Part shown: one piece after another, positions 54,286 to 63,291 of the stretch
Layout of the letters: each line of letters opens with the position of its first letter
Position numbering within the stretch: the first letter of the stretch is position 1
NCBI RefSeq assembly: GCF_014200495.1
Contig: NZ_JACHBY010000005.1
Coordinates: 310,001-374,000, forward strand
Source: Mucilaginibacter geliditolerans
GTDB taxonomy: Bacteria > Bacteroidota > Bacteroidia > Sphingobacteriales > Sphingobacteriaceae
Direction of reading: 5' to 3'
DNA length: 64,000 nt
Position numbers and translations under genes: made by a program
The notes under the pieces: model-generated
The model's database searches: none
Told to the model about the DNA's origin: nothing
The model's input: the letters and a program-made list of their open reading frames with translations, nothing else

Positions 54286-57200
54286 ATGATTACTGAAACC
54301 TTACCCACAATCCAAATAGATTTAACATTGGCACCCGTAATCAATTTTGCTATGCAGCAAAATCATGTTCCGGTGGTAAAACAACTGATCTTGACCAATT
54401 CTGGTGAATTAGATTATGAAGACCTGACAGTAGAGATCAGTTCGGAGCCTGAATTTTCGATCATTTGGAAAGCAAGCATTGATCGTTTGAAAGTGGGTGA
54501 AAGTTATACTTTCGGAGCGGTACCGCTCCGTATCTCTGCAGCTTATTTAGCGGGTTTAACCGAGCGGCTTAGCGGTCGTTTGAATTTAAAGGCCATGGCT
54601 GCTGAACAGGTGATCTGTTCAGCCATTTATGATATCGACTTATTGGCTTATGACCAGTGGAACGGCGCTGGTTCAGTGCCGGAGCTGCTCGCTGCTTTTG
54701 TTACGCCGAATCACCCTGAGATCCCGGCGATTATTCGTAATGCCTCGGTTCTATTGCAGCAATGGACGGGTGATCCGTCGTTTAATGCTTATCAGACCCG
54801 AAATCCGGATCGAGTAAAAAAACAGATGGCGGCGATTTATGAGGCCATCGCCGGTTTGAATTTAATCTATTGTGCTGTTCCAGCCAGCTTTGAAGAGACC
54901 GGGCAGCGGGTAAGGCTGAGCGATGCCATTCTTTCTCAGCGACTGGCGAATTGTTTAGACCTTTCACTTTTATATGCTGCCTGTTTGGAGGCAGTAAGTA
55001 TCAACGCTTTGATTGTGATGATCAAGGGACATGCTTTTGCGGGAGCCTGGTTGTTGGACGAGTCTTTCCCGGACGCGGTTAATGACGATCCATCGCTGAT
55101 CACCAAGCGAACCGCTGCTGGCATCAATGATATCGTAGTGGTAGAATCAACGTGTATGAATGCAGGTAATCATCCACCGTTTGATGAGGCGGTACGTTCA
55201 GCAGATGCGAGGATGATCGAGACGCATAACTTCCAGTTATTCGTGGATATCAAACGGACGCGGTTTGGAGGCGTTCGCCCACTGCCACTCCGAATACCTG
55301 GTAATCAGGGTTGGGAGATCAAGTATGACGAAAAACCACTGACGTCAGGTTATACGCCGGAAGAGGTGCTAGTGGATCACAAACCTTTGCAGGTTGATAA
55401 AATCGGTGTTTCCAAGCAACAGATCTGGGAGCGCAAATTACTGGATCTTACGCTGCGGAATACTTTATTGAATACCCGGATGACCAAGAGCGTAATCCAG
55501 TTCATCAGTATTAACTCCGGCAAGCTGGAAGATGAGCTGGCGGCGGGTAAAGAATTTAAAATACTAGCTAAGCCTTCCGACTGGAGCAATTCCCCACGGG
55601 ATGCAGGCATTTATCAAGCCGTCAATACTTCTGATCCAATCTCGGATCTGGTTAACCACGAACTTTCCCATCAGCGATTGCGGACGTACCTGACTGAAAC
55701 CGAGTTGAACCTAAATTTAACTCATCTATTCCGTTCGTCGCGGTTATCGTTGGAGGAGAATGGTGCGAATACTTTGTTCGTTGGCATTGGCCTGCTCAAA
55801 TGGTACGAAACGCCGGCAAGTGAACGCCCCCGGTTCGCACCTATTTTATTGATCCCTGTGGAGATCATCCGCAAATCCGCTCAAAAGGGTTTTGTGATCC
55901 GCTCTCGGGAAGAAGAAACGATCCTGAATATTACTTTGCTGGAAATGATGCGCCAGGATTTCGGTATCGGCATCGGTGGCCTCGAAACTTTACCCAAGGA
56001 TGAAAGCGGTGTGGATGTTCGCGGCATTCTGAATACAGTACGGCAGGCGATCATGTCCCAGTCTCGCTGGGATGTGGAAGATCAGGCTTTACTAGGCATT
56101 TTTTCTTTTAACAAATTCATTCTGTGGAATGACATCCATAATAATTCAGCGCAGTTAGCAAAAAACAAAGTGGTGGCGAGCCTGATCTCGGGTAAGTTAC
56201 AGTTAAATAGCTTACCAGTTGTTACTGATCTGGATATTCATCCTGGTGAACTTGCTTTACCGATCAGCACCGATTCTTCGCAATTACAGGCTATTATCAG
56301 TTCGGGTAAGGGCGAAAGCTTTGTTTTGCATGGCCCCCCTGGTACGGGTAAGTCCCAAACGATCACGAACATCATCGCTAACGCGCTCTACAACGGCAAA
56401 AAGGTGTTGTTCGTTTCGGCAAAAAAAGCGGCGCTGGAAGTTGTTCAGAAAAGGCTCGAGACGATCGGCATCGGCGATTTCTGCTTGGAACTACATTCCA
56501 ATAAATCCAAAAAGTCCGATGTGTTGGCGCAATTGAAAAAGGCGACTGAGGTTATCAAAAGAGATAGTCCAGAAAATTTCCTAAACACCGCTGAACGGCT
56601 TTTAAGCGTACGGAATGAACTCAATGTTTACGTGCATGCCTTGCACCGCAAACGCCCGGGTGGTTATACACTTTTTGAACTCTTCTGTAAGTATGCAGAG
56701 TTGGCCCAAACTCCTTTTACAGTGTTTTTTCAGGGCAGCGAGGTTACCCGGTTATCAGCGGCGGACTTAACAACTTGGGATGATCTGGCTGCTGAGTTGG
56801 AAACGGTGGCTGCCATTGTTTCCGCACCTGCTCAACATCCCTTAAGAGAGTTGCAGTTATTAAACTATAGTCAGCAATTAAAAACAGATATCCAGCAGAC
56901 ACTGGAAGAAATATTGGAGCTTGCTGCCCAACTGGATCTGACTCGCGCAAGTGTTACCGAAGCTTTGGGCTTTGGCGGCCATTCAGCTGATCAGACCGAA
57001 GTGTTAGGCGAAATGATTGGGATTTTACTGAAATTACCGGATTCACCTGCATCATTTTTAACAAATGAATCGCTAGAACAGACGCTGGCCCAAGTCATTG
57101 GTATCGCTGGTCATGGTCAGCAACGCGATGCCTTACGCACTGACTTGCTTCAAATTTTCAACAAAAGCATTTTGGAATTTCCTGCCGAACAAGTATTGGC

Positions 57201-60051
57201 AAATTGGGAAATCGCCGCTCAAAAGTGGTTCTTACCCAAGTGGCTGAAGCAGAGAGCCATTATCAAATCGCTTAAATCTAAATCGCCTTCCGGCAATTTT
57301 GTCAATGAGGAGATCCCTGGACTTTTAAATAAGATCATCGCCTATCAAGCTGAACAGTCCCTAATTTCCGGTGCTGTTTATTTACCGGGCTTAACAGGTT
57401 TTTTGTGGAACAATGGCAATCCCGATTGGGCGGTCATCATCCAGGTGAGCCAGGCCTATATCGCACTAAACCGGGCGGCCTCTAAAGGCACCGGCCTAGA
57501 TGGTTTGAAAAGCTGGCGCGAGCGTTTTGCAGCCAAACTCAGCGAAGGAAGCGGCGCCTACCTGCGTATACATGAAGCGGAATTTCGGAATTTTATAGCG
57601 CTGGGCGGACGTTTAAAGACCTCTCGTGAAAAAATCCAACTGTTAACAGGTTCCCCGATTACTAATCTTCAGGTTCAAGCAGAACAGTGGCTTCGCAATC
57701 TCGATGGCTTAAAAGACTGGTTTACTTACACGACCACCAAAAGCCGGCTAACCGCCGGCGGCTTAACTGCTCTGGTGGATGCATTCGAAGATCAAGCTAT
57801 ACCGTCTCATCAACTATTAAATAGCTATAAAAAAGGTCTTTATAGAAGCATTGCCGACCAATTAATCGAAAACAACCCGGCACTTTCTGGTTTTCACGGA
57901 CAGTTGTTCGAAGGGAAGATCCGCAAGTTCCGCGAACTAAGCGACCAATTCGAAAAACTTACCCGTGAAGAACTCTACGCACGGTTGGCGGCCAAGACGC
58001 CTTCATTTACTCAGGAAGCTGCTCAAAGCTCAGAAATTGGGCTTCTGCAACGAACATTGCGCAATAATGGGCGTGCTATGCCACTAAGAAAACTATTCGA
58101 TTTGATTCCAAATGTATTGCCACGGCTTACGCCTTGCATGCTCATGAGCCCGATCTCGGTCGCCCAGTATTTTGATGCCAGCAGCGCCAAATTCGACTTG
58201 GTTGTTTTCGACGAGGCTTCCCAAATGCCAACCTGCGAAGCAGTAGGCGCTATCGCTCGCGGTACCAGCGTAATTGTGGTAGGTGACCCTAAACAGATGC
58301 CGCCAACCAGTTTCTTTTCGACCAATACCTTTGATGAGGATAATGTCGAACAAGAAGATCTGGAAAGCATTCTTGATGATTGTCTTGCACTATCCATGCC
58401 ATCTTATCATCTTTTATGGCATTATCGCAGCAAGCATGAAAGCTTAATCGCTTTCAGTAATGCGATGTACTATGATAACAACTTACTGACGTTCCCTTCG
58501 ACCGATGATCTGGCAACAAAAGTTAAACTGATAAAAGTTAAAGGATTTTATGATCGCGGAAAAACTAAGCAGAACCGGGCGGAAGCTAAAGCTATTGTTG
58601 ACTATATTATTTACCGCTTATCAACGCCGGCGATCATCAAGCGGTCTATGGGAGTAGTGACTTTCAGTTCAGTCCAGCAGTCGCTGATCGAAGATTTACT
58701 AACCGAAACCTTTTTGTTGCGACCGGACCTGGAACGCCTGGCCTACGAAGCAGAAGAGCCCTTGTTTGTCAAAAATCTCGAGAATGTCCAGGGTGATGAG
58801 CGCGATATAATTTTATTTTCAATAGGTTACGGGCCTGATGAGACCGGTAAGGTAGGCCTTAATTTTGGGCCGATCAACCGCGAAGGTGGTTGGCGGCGCT
58901 TAAATGTGGCTGTTTCGCGGGCACGTTATGAAATGCAAGTTTTTTCTACCTTAAGATCCGATCATATAGACTTGAACCGTACTAATTCTGAAGGGGTAGC
59001 TGGTTTAAAAGCTTTCCTGGCTTATGCCGAAAAGGGCAGGCAAGGCCTGCCGACTAATCTGATGAGTGCTAACAAGCACGATCCGGGGCTGGAAGAAATT
59101 ATAGCCACAGAAATCCGAAAGCACGGCTACAAGGTAAATACCGGGATCGGTTGTTCTGCCTATAAGATCGATATTGGCATAGTGCATCCTGATCATGCTA
59201 ATCAATATATCTTGGCAATCCTTTGCGACGGGCGCACGTATCAGGCGGCCAAGACACCGGGTGATCGCGAGATCGTCCAACCCGGTGTACTGAAAAGCCT
59301 GGGCTGGAATATGATAAAGGTCTGGTCAGCAGAATGGTGGGAAAAACCAGACAAGGTATTACAGGGAATACTATCCGCGACTCACCAAGCCCAGCAAGGC
59401 ATCAAGATAGAACCGGAAGTTGTACCCGAGCCCGCTGCAGAGGAAGTCGTGCCATACAATTTCCAGGCTACTAAAGCCGCAGTAAAACAGACATCTTATT
59501 ACGAAGCCGCCAACGTAGAGGTGATCCGCAGTATCAATTCTGAAGATTTCTTTCAATATGGATACCGAAATACCATCAAGTCACAGATCCACGAGGTATT
59601 AGCCGTAGAAGCACCAGTCAGTAAAAACCTGCTGTGCAAACGCGTCCTTTTAGGCTGGGGCATTGCCCGAATGGGTTCCCGAATTTCGGTGCATTTCGAC
59701 ATCATCTTCAAAGAACTTAGCCTACAGCAAACCAGCGATAATGGTAATATCATCTTTTGGCGGGCCGATCAGCAGCCAGACACTTATCAGCTTTACCGCC
59801 TGCCCCCCAATGAAATACTGAAACGCGACGCCGATGACCTACCCTCACATGAAATAGCTAACGGCATTAAAGCTGTTCTGCAAAACCAGATCAGTCTTAC
59901 CAAAGACGACTTGGTTCGGGAAACCGCCAAGCTATTCGGTTATGCCCGCCTTGGGACGAATGTGGACATCGCAATGCAACTCGGTATACGTGTAGCGTTA
60001 GCCAAAGACATTGCAAAGACTGAAGGTCAGCGGATAGTGTTGAAAGGATAG
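54286..60051 (+). CDS. DUF4011-helicase-Vsr-like nuclease-DUF3320 protein
   Basis: This 1921-residue protein has a DUF4011-type region around residues 380-620 (IWERKLLDLTLRNTLLN). An SF1 helicase follows, with Walker A HGPPGTGKSQT (about 684) and Walker B DLVVFDEASQMPT (about 1304), then VVGDPKQMPPTSF, WHYRSKHESLI, and motifs V/VI in QGDERDIILFSIGYG and LNVAVSRAR. A Vsr/MTES_1575-like nuclease fold lies near 1590-1690 (GYKVNTGIGCSAYKIDIGIV, ILAILCDGRTYQ). A C-terminal DUF3320 lies near 1740-1830 (EVLAVEAPVSKNLLCKRVL, GWGIARMGSRI). The same order has been reported as a single-gene anti-phage system (Hhe). It is the only large + strand gene of the island. Confidence 0.88.
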   Translation: MITETLPTIQIDLTLAPVINFAMQQNHVPVVKQLILTNSGELDYEDLTVEISSEPEFSIIWKASIDRLKVGESYTFGAVPLRISAAYLAGLTERLSGRLNLKAMAAEQVICSAIYDIDLLAYDQWNGAGSVPELLAAFVTPNHPEIPAIIRNASVLLQQWTGDPSFNAYQTRNPDRVKKQMAAIYEAIAGLNLIYCAVPASFEETGQRVRLSDAILSQRLANCLDLSLLYAACLEAVSINALIVMIKGHAFAGAWLLDESFPDAVNDDPSLITKRTAAGINDIVVVESTCMNAGNHPPFDEAVRSADARMIETHNFQLFVDIKRTRFGGVRPLPLRIPGNQGWEIKYDEKPLTSGYTPEEVLVDHKPLQVDKIGVSKQQIWERKLLDLTLRNTLLNTRMTKSVIQFISINSGKLEDELAAGKEFKILAKPSDWSNSPRDAGIYQAVNTSDPISDLVNHELSHQRLRTYLTETELNLNLTHLFRSSRLSLEENGANTLFVGIGLLKWYETPASERPRFAPILLIPVEIIRKSAQKGFVIRSREEETILNITLLEMMRQDFGIGIGGLETLPKDESGVDVRGILNTVRQAIMSQSRWDVEDQALLGIFSFNKFILWNDIHNNSAQLAKNKVVASLISGKLQLNSLPVVTDLDIHPGELALPISTDSSQLQAIISSGKGESFVLHGPPGTGKSQTITNIIANALYNGKKVLFVSAKKAALEVVQKRLETIGIGDFCLELHSNKSKKSDVLAQLKKATEVIKRDSPENFLNTAERLLSVRNELNVYVHALHRKRPGGYTLFELFCKYAELAQTPFTVFFQGSEVTRLSAADLTTWDDLAAELETVAAIVSAPAQHPLRELQLLNYSQQLKTDIQQTLEEILELAAQLDLTRASVTEALGFGGHSADQTEVLGEMIGILLKLPDSPASFLTNESLEQTLAQVIGIAGHGQQRDALRTDLLQIFNKSILEFPAEQVLANWEIAAQKWFLPKWLKQRAIIKSLKSKSPSGNFVNEEIPGLLNKIIAYQAEQSLISGAVYLPGLTGFLWNNGNPDWAVIIQVSQAYIALNRAASKGTGLDGLKSWRERFAAKLSEGSGAYLRIHEAEFRNFIALGGRLKTSREKIQLLTGSPITNLQVQAEQWLRNLDGLKDWFTYTTTKSRLTAGGLTALVDAFEDQAIPSHQLLNSYKKGLYRSIADQLIENNPALSGFHGQLFEGKIRKFRELSDQFEKLTREELYARLAAKTPSFTQEAAQSSEIGLLQRTLRNNGRAMPLRKLFDLIPNVLPRLTPCMLMSPISVAQYFDASSAKFDLVVFDEASQMPTCEAVGAIARGTSVIVVGDPKQMPPTSFFSTNTFDEDNVEQEDLESILDDCLALSMPSYHLLWHYRSKHESLIAFSNAMYYDNNLLTFPSTDDLATKVKLIKVKGFYDRGKTKQNRAEAKAIVDYIIYRLSTPAIIKRSMGVVTFSSVQQSLIEDLLTETFLLRPDLERLAYEAEEPLFVKNLENVQGDERDIILFSIGYGPDETGKVGLNFGPINREGGWRRLNVAVSRARYEMQVFSTLRSDHIDLNRTNSEGVAGLKAFLAYAEKGRQGLPTNLMSANKHDPGLEEIIATEIRKHGYKVNTGIGCSAYKIDIGIVHPDHANQYILAILCDGRTYQAAKTPGDREIVQPGVLKSLGWNMIKVWSAEWWEKPDKVLQGILSATHQAQQGIKIEPEVVPEPAAEEVVPYNFQATKAAVKQTSYYEAANVEVIRSINSEDFFQYGYRNTIKSQIHEVLAVEAPVSKNLLCKRVLLGWGIARMGSRISVHFDIIFKELSLQQTSDNGNIIFWRADQQPDTYQLYRLPPNEILKRDADDLPSHEIANGIKAVLQNQISLTKDDLVRETAKLFGYARLGTNVDIAMQLGIRVALAKDIAKTEGQRIVLKG

Positions 60052-60158
60052 GGGCAAACTGTAATTATCGCCGATTCACAAATAGAAAATGTAGGCACTA
60101 AGGACATTCAGGAGAATGACCTTGTAAGCGCCTTTATCACAGTTGTTTATGAGCATCG

Positions 60159-60292
60159 CAAGACGTCTTTCTAAATTAAAAAAACGTCAGAAAAGACGCG
60201 AGTAAATTTTGGGCGTTTTTGAAAGATTTGATTAATGAAACCGGAAAATGAGGCGTTTTATGCTTAAAATGGCTGTTTTTATAGCTAAAAAT
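60159..60292. repeat. Integrase-proximal repeat, copy B
   Basis: The sequence from CAAGACGTCTTTCTAAATTA through AAAAGACGCGAGTAAATTTT to TATAGCTAAAAAT aligns with 49081-49211. It lies 72 bp from the tRNA-Glu 3' end, where an integrase gene and its arm sites would be expected, but the gene next to it is the helicase. It probably marks a lost integrase or an older junction. Confidence 0.75.
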
Positions 60293-60327
60293 TTAGGTTC
60301 GATTTTTTCACGGAGGGCCTAAAATGA

Positions 60328-60358
60328 AAATAACTTGCTGATTTTCAGCAAGTTATTT
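60328..60358 (-). terminator. Terminator of tRNA-Glu
   Basis: AAATAACTTGCTG and CAGCAAGTTATTT pair perfectly over 13 bp around ATTTT. It begins 5 bp past the tRNA 3' end on the - strand. Confidence 0.8.
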
Positions 60359-60363
60359 ACCAG

Positions 60364-60435
60364 TAGCCCGTAGGGGAATCGAACCCCTGTTTCTAGAATG
60401 AAAATCTAACGTCCTAACCCCTAGACGAACGGGCC
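60364..60435 (-). tRNA. tRNA-Glu (anticodon UUC)
   Basis: The - strand reads GGCCCGTTCGTCTAGGG at the 5' end and CCCCTACGGGCTA at the 3' end, 72 nt in all. The acceptor stem GGCCCGT/ACGGGCT pairs with one G-U. The anticodon loop TTTTCAT carries TTC, and the T arm has GGTTCGATTCC. CCA is not encoded. This gene is the integration target of the island; its 3' end is repeated at 39186. Confidence 0.95.
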
Positions 60436-60492
60436 TTTTTTTGTTATTAAACTTCGGCCTTTCAACCAACCGCTTCCCTTATTTTGGGAATG

Positions 60493-60500
60493 CAAAGATA
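60493..60500 (-). promoter_or_regulatory. -7 promoter box of tRNA-Glu
   Basis: TATCTTTG on the - strand matches TAnnTTTG and lies 58 bp before the mature tRNA 5' end. No clear TTTG box is seen upstream, only T-rich DNA. Confidence 0.45.
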
Positions 60501-60654
60501 TACGTTTAAAGAGAAAATTAAAATATTATTTAAAATTTTTTTAATTGTTTTTTTGGAGCCTGCTCAAAATTACAATCGCCAAACAAAAACACGTTTGCTG
60601 CATTGTAGTTGTATTAATTATACCGTTATATTTATACACAATAAACCCTATACG

Positions 60655-60936
60655 ATGAAAGCACTATGGAATAACCAGGTTATTGCCGAAAGCAATGATA
60701 CTGTTGTTGTTGAAAATAATCATTACTTCCCCAAAGAAAGTGTAAATCCGGATTTTTTGAAACCATCTGATACGCACAGTACTTGTCCGTGGAAAGGCCT
60801 GGCATCTTATTATTCGCTTGATGTGGATGGTAAACAAAATAATGATGCTGCCTGGTATTATGCCGATCCAAAGCCCGCAGCTGCTGAGATTAAAGATTAT
60901 GTAGCATTTTGGAAAGGCGTTAAAATAACGGATTAA
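60655..60936 (+). CDS. DUF427-domain protein
   Basis: This 93-residue protein fits DUF427 well: MKALWNNQVIAESNDTVVVE, YFPKESVNPDFL, STCPWKGLASYYSLD and AWYYADPKPAA. The function is not established for the family; it is a small cytoplasmic beta-rich protein. The frame stays open to 60484, but the ATG at 60655 is where family members start, and the DNA before it is promoter-like for the tRNA. It ends 3 bp before the flavoenzyme gene, so the two are co-transcribed. Confidence 0.88.
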   Translation: MKALWNNQVIAESNDTVVVENNHYFPKESVNPDFLKPSDTHSTCPWKGLASYYSLDVDGKQNNDAAWYYADPKPAAAEIKDYVAFWKGVKITD

Positions 60937-60939
60937 CGC

Positions 60940-62325
60940 ATGAAACAATACGATGCTATAGTTATTGGCGCTGGTCAGGCAGGTGTGCCATTGGCAAAAA
61001 AGCTGGCTCAGGCCGGTAAAAAAACGGCTATTATTGAAAAGCGTTTCATAGGTGGAACCTGCGTTAACGACGGCTGTACGCCAACCAAAACCTGGGTGGC
61101 ATCGGCTAAGGCTGCTTATATGGCGGCGCATAGTGGTCCGCTGGGGGTAAAGATTAAGGGGTATAAGGTGGATATGCGCCAGGTAAAAAAGCGTAAAGAT
61201 GAGATCGTAATGCGCTCGCGCATGGGCGGCCAGCATGCTATCGAAAAAACGAAGAACCTGGATCTTATTTTTGGCGAAGCCACTTTTACTGATGTGAAAA
61301 CATTATCTGTTAAGCTTAACTCCGGCAATACACAAACCGTAAAAGCCGACTGGATCTTTATCGACACAGGCGCGAAAACACTAATCCCGGAGATTGAGGG
61401 GTTGAATGATATAGATTACCTGACTTCAACCACCATACTCGACCTGGATAAAGTACCCGATCATTTACTGATCGTAGGTAGTAATTATATCGGGATGGAG
61501 TTTGGGCAGATGTTTGGGCGATTTGGCAGCAAGGTAACTATGCTTGAAAAAGCGCCGCGCATATTAAGTAAAGAAGACGCGGATATTGCCGAAGCCATGC
61601 ATAAAATAATGTTATATGAAGGGATTACTATTCATACCGATGCGCAAACTACCGCGTTCCGTAAAACTAAAAAGGGGAATATAAAAGCCACCGTTACAAT
61701 TGCAGGCAAGGAGGATACCATAACCTGTACGCATGTGTTATTGGCTATAGGCCGTGTACCGCAGTCGGCTGCTTTAGATTTGGATAAGACCGGTGTTAAG
61801 GTTGATGAAAAAGGCTATATAAAAGTTAATGATAAGCTGGAAACCAATGTAAAAGGCATTTATGCTTTGGGTGATGTTAAGGGCGGCCCGGCGTTTACGC
61901 ATATTGCATATAACGATTATACCATTGTTTACCGCAACCTGATCGAAAACGCGAAGCTCACTACCAAAGATCGTCCGTTGCCTTATTGCATGTTTACCGA
62001 CCCTGAACTGGGGCGTGTGGGCATCAGCGAGGAGGAAGCTAAAAAGCAGAAACTGAACGTTAAAATTGCTAAATTGCCTATGGAGCATGTAGCCCGGGCG
62101 ATAGAAAATGGTGATACACGCGGATTTATGAAGGCCGTGGTTGATGCGGATACCAAAAAGATATTAGGCGCGGCTGTTTTAGGCAGCCAGGGTGGCGAGA
62201 TCATGACGGTATTGCAGATGGCTATGGAGGGTGGTATTACTTATGACCGTATCAGGTATTGCGTATTTGCGCACCCTACGTATTCCGAATCGCTGAATAA
62301 CCTGTTTATGCCACTTGAACCCTAG
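60940..62325 (+). CDS. Pyridine nucleotide-disulfide oxidoreductase, mercuric-reductase-like
   Basis: This 461-residue FAD flavoenzyme has GAGQAG (residues 10-15) for FAD, the redox-active pair C41/C46 in GGTCVNDGCTPTKT, an NAD(P) motif in IVGSNYIGMEFG, and ALGDVKGGPAF. The C-terminal dimer-interface motif HPTYSESL supplies the catalytic His-Glu of the neighbouring subunit. It lacks the N-terminal metal-binding domain and the terminal vicinal cysteines of true mercuric reductase (MerA), so the substrate is probably another disulfide or quinone-like compound. The ABC ATPase gene follows after 9 bp. Confidence 0.9.
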   Translation: MKQYDAIVIGAGQAGVPLAKKLAQAGKKTAIIEKRFIGGTCVNDGCTPTKTWVASAKAAYMAAHSGPLGVKIKGYKVDMRQVKKRKDEIVMRSRMGGQHAIEKTKNLDLIFGEATFTDVKTLSVKLNSGNTQTVKADWIFIDTGAKTLIPEIEGLNDIDYLTSTTILDLDKVPDHLLIVGSNYIGMEFGQMFGRFGSKVTMLEKAPRILSKEDADIAEAMHKIMLYEGITIHTDAQTTAFRKTKKGNIKATVTIAGKEDTITCTHVLLAIGRVPQSAALDLDKTGVKVDEKGYIKVNDKLETNVKGIYALGDVKGGPAFTHIAYNDYTIVYRNLIENAKLTTKDRPLPYCMFTDPELGRVGISEEEAKKQKLNVKIAKLPMEHVARAIENGDTRGFMKAVVDADTKKILGAAVLGSQGGEIMTVLQMAMEGGITYDRIRYCVFAHPTYSESLNNLFMPLEP

Positions 62326-62334
62326 GCGCTCTGT

Positions 62335-63291
62335 ATGATAAAGGTTGAACATCTAAGCAAACACTTCGGCAAGGTAAAGGCGGTGGATGATATTTCTTTC
62401 GAGGTGGCTGAGCATGAAACGCTCGTGCTTTTAGGTACCAGTGGTTGCGGTAAAACCACTACCTTGAAAATGATCAACCGGCTGATAGAGCCTACGCACG
62501 GCAAGATCTTCATTAGCAATAAAAATATTCTTGAACAACAGGCGGAAATTTTACGGCGTGGCATAGGCTATGTGTTGCAGAATAACGGCCTGTTTCCGCA
62601 TTATACGGTGGGGGAGAACATCGCCATTGTGCCGCAATTATTAAAGTGGGATGTGAAAAAAATACAGCATCGCGTTAGCGAACTGCTGGAAAAGCTGCAC
62701 CTCTCCAATGATTATTTAAATGTTTACCCAAATGAACTAAGCGGCGGTCAGCAGCAAAGGGTAGGGCTGGCAAGGGCTTTAGTGGCCAACCCGCCGGTGT
62801 TGTTGATGGATGAACCTTTCGGCGCGCTGGATAACGTGACCAAGGCAAAGATCCATGGAGAATTTAAGGCCCTGGATGAGCTGAAAAGGAAAACCATCAT
62901 CATGGTTACTCATGATGTACAGGAGGCCTTTGAACTGGGCGACAGGATCTGCCTGATGGATGCAGGAAAGATAGTACAAACGGGCGTTCCCACAGAACTG
63001 CTGTTCAAACCCAAAAATAATTTTGTAAGAGATTTCCTGAACGAACAAAGATTGGAATTGGAATTCAAGGCGATCAAGCCCCCTCCGCCCCCTGAAGGGG
63101 GAACTTTTGAATTGCATGGTAAGGCTTTGCCTTCTGATGCAAGTTTGTGGTGGGTTTTGGAACAGTTGAAATTTACGGAAGGCGAAAGTATCTTCATCTT
63201 CGATCCTCAGCATAAAAAGGTTGGCGAATTAAGGTTTGAGGAATTAATGTCAGCGTTCTATCAATATAAAAAGGAGCAGGCGGATGAATGA
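62335..63291 (+). CDS. Glycine-betaine/choline-type ABC importer, ATP-binding protein
   Basis: This 318-residue ATPase of the OpuCA/ProV class has Walker A LGTSGCGKTT (33-42), Q-loop VLQNNGLFPHYTVGENIA, signature NELSGGQQQRVGLARAL, Walker B LLMDEPFGALDN and switch VTHD. The usual CBS pair is absent. Instead there is a shorter C-terminal region in which IKPPPPPEGGTFE (about 247-259) is encoded by a GC-rich palindrome, probably an in-frame repeat insertion. It drives the permease whose gene overlaps its end by 8 bp. The solute is likely a compatible solute such as glycine betaine. Confidence 0.9.
   Translation: MIKVEHLSKHFGKVKAVDDISFEVAEHETLVLLGTSGCGKTTTLKMINRLIEPTHGKIFISNKNILEQQAEILRRGIGYVLQNNGLFPHYTVGENIAIVPQLLKWDVKKIQHRVSELLEKLHLSNDYLNVYPNELSGGQQQRVGLARALVANPPVLLMDEPFGALDNVTKAKIHGEFKALDELKRKTIIMVTHDVQEAFELGDRICLMDAGKIVQTGVPTELLFKPKNNFVRDFLNEQRLELEFKAIKPPPPPEGGTFELHGKALPSDASLWWVLEQLKFTEGESIFIFDPQHKKVGELRFEELMSAFYQYKKEQADE

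Larger units (their letters stand above)
39186..60375. mobile_element. Defence island integrated at tRNA-Glu
   Basis: This 21.2-kb segment is bounded by direct repeats of the tRNA-Glu 3' end and contains a tyrosine integrase (47800-49020). It holds a CBASS operon, an XRE-ImmA/PIN-like pair, a DEDD exonuclease, a YhaO/YhaN pair and a very large helicase-nuclease. All genes except the helicase lie on the - strand. Two ~130-bp related sequences (49081-49211 and 60159-60292) suggest that it consists of two accreted parts. I see no conjugation or phage-structure genes, so it is not self-transmissible as seen. Confidence 0.7.

Noticed and set aside
39186..60435. Prophage
   Set aside because: There is an integrase but no terminase, portal, capsid or tail gene; the cargo is defence and DNA processing.
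60484..60654. 57-residue N-terminal extension of the DUF427 protein
   Set aside because: The sequence is the tRNA promoter region and the family begins at MKALWN.
60940..62325. True mercuric reductase (merA) of a mer operon
   Set aside because: No N-terminal HMA domain, no C-terminal vicinal cysteines and no merR, merT or merP nearby.
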